Assembly (NCBI RefSeq): GCF_036250735.1 | Contig: NZ_CP109430.1 | Span: 10,044,001 to 10,108,000, forward strand | Reading direction: 5' to 3' | DNA length: 64,000 bases | Source: Streptosporangium sp. NBC_01495 | GTDB taxonomy: Bacteria; Actinomycetota; Actinomycetes; Streptosporangiales; Streptosporangiaceae | Made by a program: the position numbers and the translations under genes | The notes under the pieces: model-generated | The model's input: only the letters and a program-made list of their open reading frames with translations | Databases searched by the model: none | What the model was told of the DNA's origin: nothing | Shown here: positions 25,135-31,198 of the stretch, in pieces | Layout: the number at the start of each line of letters is the position of its first letter | How positions within the stretch are numbered: the stretch's first letter is position 1

Positions 25135-25623
25135 ATGCCCTCCAGACCATCCAACAGTGTGTTCTCCGCCGCCTTCGTCCGTACGACGGATGGTTGGAAC
25201 GGTGCGGAGGTCGACCTCAGCGAGGCGGAGATCGCCGACGACCTCGGCGACGCCGTCCAGGAGCATTTAGGGCTCACCGGCGACGAGCTCGCCCTGCTGT
25301 GCGTGGAGGTGGAGGACGAGTGGTTCGCGATCGTCCGATACCAGGGCGACCTGGAGCCTCGCACGTTCCTGTCCGACGCCCACGCGGGTCTCTCCGACGA
25401 CCTGGGCGAGCTCTTCACCGAGCTCGCCGGGGTGGCGGTGGACAAGGACACCCCCGACCTGGGCGTGCGGCCGGCGGGTGACTTCGAGCTGCTGGAGGAC
25501 CTCGGGCTGAGCTCGGATGAGCTCGTCGAGCTCAGCATGGAGGAGGGCGCGCTCCCCGCGGACACGCTCTCGGTGATCGCCGAGCGGCTGGCGTTCTCCG
25601 ACGAGCTCGACCGGCTGCGGTGA
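25135..25623 (+). CDS. tRNA adenosine deaminase-associated protein, copy 2
   Basis: 162 residues from ATG 25135, GGGAG 7 nt upstream. It shares the fold pattern of copy 1: an N-terminal strand region (AAFVRTTDGWNGAEVDLSEA), WFAIVRYQGDLEPRTFLSDA, and helical ends with FELLEDLGLSSDELVELSME matching IFADLGLDEMELGILSGD of copy 1. Strongly acidic. Seventeen bases separate it from copy 1 and ten from tadA, so all three form one operon. Confidence 0.85.
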   Translation: MPSRPSNSVFSAAFVRTTDGWNGAEVDLSEAEIADDLGDAVQEHLGLTGDELALLCVEVEDEWFAIVRYQGDLEPRTFLSDAHAGLSDDLGELFTELAGVAVDKDTPDLGVRPAGDFELLEDLGLSSDELVELSMEEGALPADTLSVIAERLAFSDELDRLR

Positions 25624-25633
25624 CGGACGCGCC

Positions 25634-26113
25634 GTGACCGGCCAGGTGCCGGTGGGCTACGTCCGGGAGATGCGGCTCGCCCTGGCGGAGGCCGCCGAGG
25701 CCGGCGCCCGCGGTGACGTGCCCGTCGGCGCGGTCGTCCTCGGCCCCGACGGCTCGGTGCTGGCGCGCGCGGGAAACGACAGGGAGGCCTCGGCCGACCC
25801 CACCGCGCACGCCGAGACGCTCGCCCTGCGGCAGGCCGCGAGGGCGCGCGGCGAGTGGCGGCTGAGCGGCTGCACGCTGGTGGTCACCCTGGAGCCCTGC
25901 ACCATGTGCGCGGGGGCCGCCGTGCTCGCCCGGGTCGATCGCGTCGTCTACGGCGCCACGGACCCCAAGGGCGGTGCCGCGGGGTCACTCTGGGACGTGC
26001 TCAGGGACCGCCGCCTCAACCACCGGCCCGAGGTCCTCGGGGGGGTCCTGGCCGGCGAATGCGCGGCGGTTCTCACCGAGTTCTTCACTGCTCGACGGAT
26101 GCGCGAGCAATAG
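25634..26113 (+). CDS. tadA: tRNA-specific adenosine-34 deaminase TadA
   Basis: 159 residues. Zinc site HAE (His59, Glu61) and PCTMC (Cys89, Cys92); Glu61 is the proton shuttle. It deaminates wobble adenosine in tRNA-Arg(ACG) to inosine. Length and the VPVGAVVLGPDG start agree with the family. GTG 25634 is 10 bp after the upstream stop. A tRNA gene follows 22 bp later. Confidence 0.95.
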   Translation: MTGQVPVGYVREMRLALAEAAEAGARGDVPVGAVVLGPDGSVLARAGNDREASADPTAHAETLALRQAARARGEWRLSGCTLVVTLEPCTMCAGAAVLARVDRVVYGATDPKGGAAGSLWDVLRDRRLNHRPEVLGGVLAGECAAVLTEFFTARRMREQ

Positions 26114-26135
26114 CGGTTATCCGGTAAGCTGCTCC

Positions 26136-26226
26136 GCGGTGGAGTCGCCTAGTGGCCGAGGGCGCACGCCTCGAAAGCGTGTGATGGGGCAACCTATCCG
26201 TGGGTTCAAATCCCACCTCCACCGCC
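26136..26226 (+). tRNA. tRNA-Ser (anticodon CGA)
   Basis: Acceptor GGTGGAG pairs with CTCCACC. The anticodon loop CTCGAAA gives CGA, which reads UCG. A long variable arm follows (type II tRNA), then GGGTTCAAATCCC as the T arm. CCA is encoded after discriminator G. Mature length without CCA is 88. Confidence 0.96.
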
Positions 26227-26230
26227 ACAG

Positions 26231-26268
26231 AAAGAGCCTCTGGGCTGCGTGAGCAGCTCAGGGGCTCT
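26231..26268 (+). terminator. Terminator of the tadA/tRNA-Ser transcript
   Basis: A 17-bp stem with two G-U pairs and a GTGA tetraloop, arms 26231-26247 and 26252-26268, starting 5 bp after the tRNA CCA. Confidence 0.7.
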
Positions 26269-26567
26269 TCGCGTATCCACAATCACACCGAAGCGGCTGT
26301 GAACACGGCCCGCGCCGCCGACGGCGTACGACCGGGAATTCCGGATCGCCGCGTCCGCCGTGGACGCCCGGCGAGTGTGCCGCCACCTCGGCTCCGGACG
26401 CGGCCACGCGTCCCGTTCTCCGCGTCGGGTGCGTCGAGACAGGCTGCCGCCGGCCGGGCCGATCAACGCGAGGGCGATGCCCGTCAGCCTCGCGCCCCCG
26501 GTCTTGGACCACTGGCGATCACGTGTCGCGGTCGCGGAGAGCCTCTCGGGCGCCACGTGGTGGAGGA
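26269..26567. other. Gene-poor spacer after tRNA-Ser(CGA)
   Basis: About 300 bp with open frames on both strands but no family match, ribosome site or conserved pattern. It may be eroded coding sequence. Nothing firm is seen. Confidence 0.35.
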
Positions 26568-26870
26568 TCAGCTCTCGGCGGGCAGGTCCAGGACCCGCGC
26601 GTGCAGGACCGAGCGCTGGTGCAGGGCCGACCGCAGCGCCCGGTGCAGGCCGTCCTCCAGATAGAGGTCACCGCGCCACTGGACCACGTGCGGGAACAGG
26701 TCGCCGTAGAACGTGGAGTCCTTGGCGAGCAGGGAGTGAAGGTCGAGCACCGCTTTCGTGGTGATCAGAGTGTCGAGCCGGACCTGCCGCGGCGGTATCT
26801 GCGCCCACTCGCGATGCGAGAGACCGTGTTCGGGATAGGGCCGTTCGTCGCCGACCAACTTGAAGATCAC
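26568..26870 (-). CDS. ParB/sulfiredoxin-fold-like small protein
   Basis: 100 residues from GTG 26870. The core reads IPPRQVRLDTLITTKAVLDL, HVVQWRGDLYLEDGLHRALR and VLHARVLDL. The DGLHR block sits where ParB/Srx-like proteins have DGHHR, with the surrounding strand and helix order matching. The family name is inference. No Shine-Dalgarno precedes the start and TACATA lies just upstream, so a leaderless transcript is likely. Confidence 0.65.
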   Translation of the reverse strand: MIFKLVGDERPYPEHGLSHREWAQIPPRQVRLDTLITTKAVLDLHSLLAKDSTFYGDLFPHVVQWRGDLYLEDGLHRALRSALHQRSVLHARVLDLPAES

Positions 26871-26941
26871 AGTATGTAGTTTAGGAGAGAATCCCGCCCT
26901 TCGCCGGGCAGGTTCCCCTCGTCGCAGGTCACGGGCCGTTC

Positions 26942-27811
26942 TCAGATGTTTCCGGCGAAGGTGTCGCACCTGCCGGGGTCGCCGCTCTCGTAACCGGTGG
27001 TGAACCACTTGACACGCTGCGCCGACGTCCCGTGGGTGAAGCCCTCGGGATTCACCCGGCCCTGGGTTCGCTCCTGGATGCTGTCGTCGCCCACGGCCGA
27101 GGCCGCGCTGAGCGCCTCCTCGATGTCCGTCTTCGTGAACGGCTTCTCGAACAGGCCGGTCTCGTACGCGTTCTTGGCCCAGGCGCCCGAGTAGCAGTCG
27201 GCCTGCAACTCCAGCCGGACCGAGCCGCTCTCCGGACCCTGCTCCGGGCCCTCCTGGGCCTTGGCGTTGGTACCGAGGAGGTTCTGGACGTGGTGACCGT
27301 ACTCGTGGCCGATGACGTACGCCTGGGCGAAGGGGCCGCCCTTGGCGCCGAACTTGCTCTCCAGCTCCTTGAAGAAGCTGAGATCCAGGTAAACCTGGCG
27401 GTCGGCCGGGCAGTAGAACGGGCCGACGGAGGCGTCGGCGGCGCCGCAGGCGGTGTCGACCTGGCCGGAGAACATGACGGTCTTGGCCGGCTCGTACCCC
27501 TGGACGGCCTTCGGCCAGTAGTCCTGGATGCTGTTGACCACGCCGACCACCCGGCACTCCTCGTTCTGGTCGGCGTCCTGCCCTGTCTTGCACTGGGCGG
27601 TGAGATCGGAACTCGGACCCACCGGAGCCGGTTGGGCGGAGCCGCCGCCGGTGATGTCCCCGGGGTTGATCCCGAATATCAGGGCCACGATGAGCGCGAC
27701 GATTCCCGCCGCGCCGCCGCCGATCGCGAGTCCGCCTCCGGGGATTCTCCCCCCACCGCCGCGACTCTCGACCTGCGAGCTGTCCAGCTGGGCGTCATCC
27801 TTGAAATCCAT
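26942..27811 (-). CDS. Membrane-anchored neutral zinc metallopeptidase (YpfJ-like)
   Basis: 289 residues from ATG 27811. A cytosolic Gly-rich head, one membrane helix (about 29-47), then an extracytoplasmic peptidase with zincin motif HEYGHH (169-174) and downstream LELQADCYSGAWA that supplies the third ligand region. VYLDLSFFKEL and FTHGTSAQRVKWFTTGYESG are conserved in this family. Substrate unknown. The longer frame from 27871 is not preferred because AAGGGA lies before 27811. Confidence 0.92.
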   Translation of the reverse strand: MDFKDDAQLDSSQVESRGGGGRIPGGGLAIGGGAAGIVALIVALIFGINPGDITGGGSAQPAPVGPSSDLTAQCKTGQDADQNEECRVVGVVNSIQDYWPKAVQGYEPAKTVMFSGQVDTACGAADASVGPFYCPADRQVYLDLSFFKELESKFGAKGGPFAQAYVIGHEYGHHVQNLLGTNAKAQEGPEQGPESGSVRLELQADCYSGAWAKNAYETGLFEKPFTKTDIEEALSAASAVGDDSIQERTQGRVNPEGFTHGTSAQRVKWFTTGYESGDPGRCDTFAGNI

Positions 27812-28175
27812 CGCCCGACGTCCCTTCGATCCGCTTGGGGCGCTTCCCCTGCCCCGGGAGGGCACTGACATGCCGACGGGTGCCGGGGGAGGTGACCGGC
27901 ACCCGGGACGCCTGATCGGTCAGCTGCCGCCGCGGCCTACAGTGGGCGAGCTCGTCACCACCGTGGCGGTACGCCGCGACCAGCCGGCGAGCTGCCACCC
28001 GCTTCCAGGCCGCTCTGCGGGCCCGGGAACGTCCGCGACGGCCGCATCGGCGACGTCGCGGGCCGCCACCTCTGATCCCCGGCGAGCAGGCCCTGTGGCC
28101 GGTGTCCCGGTCGTTTCAGGGCGGGGACGTGCATGCACTGCGGGTGAAATGCGCGTGAACGCCGATGATCTTGTG
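27812..28175. other. Divergent intergenic region
   Basis: Between the metallopeptidase and the YbaB paralogue. Holds a 9-bp hairpin (GGGTGCCGG 27878-27886, CCGGCACCC 27896-27904). No gene with support. Confidence 0.4.
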
Positions 28176-28204
28176 TTGCGAACTCCGGCCCGCGTTCCTA
28201 GCAT
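28176..28204 (+). promoter_or_regulatory. Promoter of the YbaB-paralogue/toxin operon
   Basis: TTGCGA (28176-28181), 17 nt, TAGCAT (28199-28204). The first transcribed base would fall at about 28211-28213, on the ATG, so the message is probably leaderless. Confidence 0.5.
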
Positions 28205-28212
28205 CGAAGATC

Positions 28213-28563
28213 ATGGACTTCCTGGACGAGGTCGCGGCGATGCGGGAGACCGCCACTGCCGCGAACGGGCTGGTAAGCGTGGAGGTGGACGGTACCTCCG
28301 ACCTCACCGGGCTGAAGCTTGACCCGCGAGCCCTGCGACTGTCCGCGGCCGAGCTGGCCGAGGCGATCAGGGAGGCGTTCGGGCGGGCCCGCGCGGCGGC
28401 GCAGCAGCGCGCCACGGAGGCTGTCCCGAAGGTGCTGAAGCAGGACCCGCTGGAGCTGCACGACCTGATCGACAAGGTCAAGGCCGACAGCCAGGCGGAA
28501 CTGGACGAGCTGCTGTCCGCGGCCAACGAGCTGACCCGGCGCCTGGATCGGTTGAAGCGGTAG
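28213..28563 (+). CDS. YbaB/EbfC-family protein (toxin-locus paralogue)
   Basis: 116 residues. The fold is seen in ATAANGLVSVEVDGTSDLTG and LKLDPRALRLSAAELAEAIR, followed by a long helix. YbaB proteins are small dimeric DNA-binding proteins; this group also occurs in type VII secretion loci. It differs from the housekeeping YbaB beside recR. The stop overlaps the next ORF (TAGTG). Confidence 0.82.
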   Translation: MDFLDEVAAMRETATAANGLVSVEVDGTSDLTGLKLDPRALRLSAAELAEAIREAFGRARAAAQQRATEAVPKVLKQDPLELHDLIDKVKADSQAELDELLSAANELTRRLDRLKR

Positions 28564-28682
28564 TGAGCGAGAGGTCCGACGAGATCCCGATCGCCTTCGG
28601 CTCCCGGCTCCCCGCCGCCGCGCGGGCTCGCGGCGGCGACAGGTCGAGCGGCTGTTCGGCGTCCGGGGAAGCGGACGGCTGA
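28563..28682 (+). CDS. 39-residue coupled ORF between the YbaB paralogue and the toxin
   Basis: GTG 28563 overlaps the YbaB stop and its TGA overlaps the toxin ATG at 28682. It reads VSERSDEIPIAFGSRLPAAA then an Arg/Gly/Ser-rich tail. No motif or helix pattern is recognised. It may be a stub of a lost ESX-type gene or simply a ribosome bridge. Confidence 0.4.
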   Translation: MSERSDEIPIAFGSRLPAAARARGGDRSSGCSASGEADG

Positions 28683-29692
28683 TGGGGCTGGAACTACCGC
28701 AAGCACTCCAACCGTTACTGCCGCTAAGCGGTCACACCTGGCCCGACGTCGACGAGATGGGCCTGGCCGCCGAGGGTGTACGGCTGGGCGGGTTCGGCGA
28801 CGACTCCAGGCGCACCTCCGACGAGGCCGACGACCTGATCAGCTGGGTGCACAGCCGCAACGACAGCGAGGGCGTGCGGGCCTTCCACGACGACTGGCGA
28901 GACGAGACCGGTCTGGCAGCCGAGGGGAATGACGCCCTCGCGGCGATCCGGCTCATGGCGTACGCGATGATAGCCGCCTCCCTCATCGTGTTCCTCTACA
29001 AGCTGGGCATCATCTCCGCGCTCATTCGGCTGATGATGCGGCTCCTGGCGACGGCATTCCTGCCGGGCTCCGGGCCGGCGGTGTTCGCGGCCGAGAGTAT
29101 CGCGGCGACCAAGCTACGCGGCACTATCGGGGACCTGTTCGGGCGCATGGTGCTGCGTCCTTTGGCCAAGGCGGGCGAATTACTCAACACTCCTATGGTC
29201 CGAAGGCCGGCGCGGTGGCCGGTGTCCTTCCGAAGCGACCCCCTGCGCGCCGCCGTACGCCCTGTCGATCTTCGCAGGCTCGAGCCCCAGGACGTCGCAT
29301 GGCGCACCGACCGCCGACCTCTGTGGCGTGGCGACGATCGCTCTCCCGACGAGATCTTCGAGAGCGGATTCCATCAACGGGGCGACAGATTAGATTTGAA
29401 AGAGCATCAGACCACATACACTAATTCTGGTTTCGTGTCGACAACGAGGGGCGTTCCGTGGGCCTATATGAGCCGGTACGAGTACCGCTACCTCGTTGAC
29501 GCCCCTGGGGGCATCGACATGAACCGGACGATGTATCAGAACGGGGTGAGGGCCAAGTTTCGGCGAGAGCGGGAAGTGGACTTTCCCGGTGGCATCCGTC
29601 GGGAGTACATCGTCGGCGCTCAGAAGGTTCGGAGGCGCGACGGCAGCTACGGCGGGTTCGTCCCGAATCCCCACTACAACCCTGGGAGCTGA
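28682..29692 (+). CDS. Predicted ADP-ribosyltransferase toxin with ESX-like N-terminus
   Basis: 336 residues. N-terminal helices (1-90) resemble WXG/ESX-type regions; a hydrophobic zone (about 88-125, then 125-155) follows. Residues 214-330 match the R-S-E class of ADP-ribosyltransferases: LWRGDDRSPDEIFESGF with Arg216, the FVSTT strand (251-255), and EREVDFPGGI with Glu296-x-Glu298. This order is as in pierisin/scabin and pertussis-type enzymes, which move ADP-ribose from NAD+ to a target. It ends FVPNPHYNPGS. Bases 29385-29445 are AT-richer than neighbours. Export and target are inference. Confidence 0.8.
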   Translation: MGLELPQALQPLLPLSGHTWPDVDEMGLAAEGVRLGGFGDDSRRTSDEADDLISWVHSRNDSEGVRAFHDDWRDETGLAAEGNDALAAIRLMAYAMIAASLIVFLYKLGIISALIRLMMRLLATAFLPGSGPAVFAAESIAATKLRGTIGDLFGRMVLRPLAKAGELLNTPMVRRPARWPVSFRSDPLRAAVRPVDLRRLEPQDVAWRTDRRPLWRGDDRSPDEIFESGFHQRGDRLDLKEHQTTYTNSGFVSTTRGVPWAYMSRYEYRYLVDAPGGIDMNRTMYQNGVRAKFRREREVDFPGGIRREYIVGAQKVRRRDGSYGGFVPNPHYNPGS

Positions 29693-29698
29693 TCACCG

Positions 29699-30253
29699 AT
29701 GGCGGAATCGCCGTCCGTCGACGACGAACTGCGTGAGGCGGCCCGCGCCAACCCTGGCCGGTGGCTCTATGTCATCGACGAGTTCTTCGACCCCGACGGC
29801 GAGGTGCCCCCGTTCGGCGTGGCCGGCGCCTGGCAGGTGGACGAGCACGGCCAAATAGGAGAATTCCAACCCAATCCCCGCTATCGCCCTTCTCCGCTCG
29901 CTCTCGGCTATCCCGAGCCGACCGACGAACTGGACGCCGCGATTCAGCTCGGCTCCGCCGACTACCTCAACGACGCCGAGATCGCCCCACTCTTCATGGA
30001 CGCCGACGTGCTGACCGGCATCAGAGAGGACGACCGCATCCCGTTGTTCGGCGACCACGGCGATCAGACCGCGCACGCCTACACGGCCCGGCCCCACCTT
30101 CCGGCGATGCTCCCAGAAGGCGTACGAGAGTGGCGCCACATCCGCGGCGGCGAACTGGTCGCCCTGCTCCCCGCGGGCATCGGCATCGCGATCAACCCCG
30201 CGACGCTCGGCATACACCTTCCCCGAGCCGACTTCGACCGGCTCCGTCCCTGA
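29699..30253 (+). CDS. Type VII secretion-associated protein, candidate toxin partner
   Basis: 184 residues, six bases after the toxin stop. It contains LYVIDEFFDPDGEVPPFGVA and GAWQVDEHGQIGEFQPNPRY, then PSPLALGYPEP; the rest is an acidic domain with ELVALLPAGIGIAINP. The pattern matches actinomycete proteins annotated as type VII secretion-associated. The GEFQPNPRYRPSP stretch resembles the toxin tail. An immunity or chaperone role is suggested only by position. Confidence 0.75.
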   Translation: MAESPSVDDELREAARANPGRWLYVIDEFFDPDGEVPPFGVAGAWQVDEHGQIGEFQPNPRYRPSPLALGYPEPTDELDAAIQLGSADYLNDAEIAPLFMDADVLTGIREDDRIPLFGDHGDQTAHAYTARPHLPAMLPEGVREWRHIRGGELVALLPAGIGIAINPATLGIHLPRADFDRLRP

Positions 30254-30271
30254 CCACGTGCCCGCGATCGG

Positions 30272-30592
30272 TCACAGCAGGCGTTCGATGGCCTCAACCG
30301 CTTGCTCCGACGCGTGCTCGGCACCCCTGTAGTCGCCGGACATGCCCCGAACCTGTTCCGACACCGCGCCGTACCCGTCGGCGATGCCGTGCCCCTTCGC
30401 GAGCAGCCGTTCGACGAGGCCGCGGTACATCGCTCCCGCCTCGCTTCCGAACTCGCCACTCCCCCAGGAATCCTCCGTGGCTGACAGGTCGGCCTGCAGG
30501 GCGGTCGTGTGGCCATGCATGGTGTCGGACAACCGGCGCAACTCCGACACTGCCGTGTCAAAATCTCTGAACGAGATGTCGATCTCCCGCAT
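30272..30592 (-). CDS. WXG100-like ESX protein
   Basis: 106 residues, all helical. Two helices flank DSWGSGEFG around residue 43, a W-G turn like the WXG hairpin. It ends HASEQAVEAIERLL. Converges on the secretion-associated gene with an 18-bp gap. It is likely exported by, or partnered with, the type VII system; no EccC-type gene lies in the window. Confidence 0.75.
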   Translation of the reverse strand: MREIDISFRDFDTAVSELRRLSDTMHGHTTALQADLSATEDSWGSGEFGSEAGAMYRGLVERLLAKGHGIADGYGAVSEQVRGMSGDYRGAEHASEQAVEAIERLL

Positions 30593-30862
30593 AGCAACAT
30601 CTCCCGAACTCTTGAGACGCGTCGGTCAAACCATAGCGAGATCACCGGGCCGCGACACGCCCAGCGCCCTTCTTCGGCGTTGATGGAGTTGAGGAAGGGA
30701 ACCCTCCAGGCGTCAGGCGGGGAGGGAGCTCGCGGCCCTTCCTGCGGCACCGTTCCTCCACGATCTCTGCCGTCAGCCCGCACGCATGCTACGGCAGCCC
30801 TTGGGCCGTCCCGCTCCTTGGCCTCCTGTTCGGAGGCTTCGTAAGCCCTCCGAAAAGGCCAA
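30593..30862. other. Spacer between the WXG-like gene and tRNA-Ser(GGA)
   Basis: No gene supported. Short inverted repeats lie near 30690-30770. Likely contains the WXG-like gene promoter on the minus strand. Confidence 0.35.
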
Positions 30863-30894
30863 AAGGGGTGTGCCGTGGTCACGGCACACCCCTT
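30863..30894 (-). terminator. Terminator of tRNA-Ser(GGA)
   Basis: Arms AAGGGGTGTGCCGTG and CACGGCACACCCCTT, 15 bp perfect with a 2-nt centre, followed on the minus strand by TTGGCC after CCCCTT. Confidence 0.8.
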
Positions 30895-30900
30895 GCGAAC

Positions 30901-30989
30901 TGGCGGAGGATAGGAGATTCGAACTCCTGAGGGGTTGCCCCCAACACGCTTTCCAAGCGTGCGCCCTAGGCCAACTAGGCGAATCCTCC
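30901..30989 (-). tRNA. tRNA-Ser (anticodon GGA)
   Basis: On the minus strand GGAGGAT pairs with ATCCTCC. The anticodon loop TTGGAAA gives GGA, reading UCC/UCU. A long variable arm is present, then GAGTTCGAATCTC. CCA is encoded at 30903-30901. Confidence 0.96.
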
Positions 30990-31062
30990 GTGGAGAAGCT
31001 TACCGAACTTTCGGAGCGGTACGGACCATTGATTTCCGACACCGACCACTCGGATCTGAGGC

Positions 31063-31163
31063 TAGACTGAACATCGACCCCTCGCGCGGCGTCATCCTGT
31101 GAACCTCCCCAGGGCCGGAAGGCAGCAAGGATAAGCGGGCTCTGGCGGGTGTGCGAGGGGTCT
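31063..31163 (+). ncRNA. ffs: Signal recognition particle RNA, small bacterial type, with -10
   Basis: The RNA is about 31076-31163. The SRP hallmark GTGAACCTCCCCAGGGCCGG and AGGCAGCAAGG lies at 31100-31130. Outer ends GACCCCTCGC (31076-31085) and GCGAGGGGTC (31153-31162) pair. TAGACT at 31063-31068 is a well-placed -10. It binds Ffh and targets membrane proteins. Place just before dnaX is conserved in actinobacteria. Confidence 0.93.
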
Positions 31164-31198
31164 CTTCGTTTCAGACCCCTCGCAGGTGGGATCGCCGC

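Noticed and set aside
26269-26567. A decayed transporter gene after tRNA-Ser(CGA)
   Set aside because: A short IALALIGPAGG-like segment hinted at a membrane protein, but no continuous similarity could be followed in any frame.
28682-30592. Complete type VII secretion apparatus
   Set aside because: Only cargo-like and associated genes are present; no EccB, EccC, EccD, EccE or MycP in the window.
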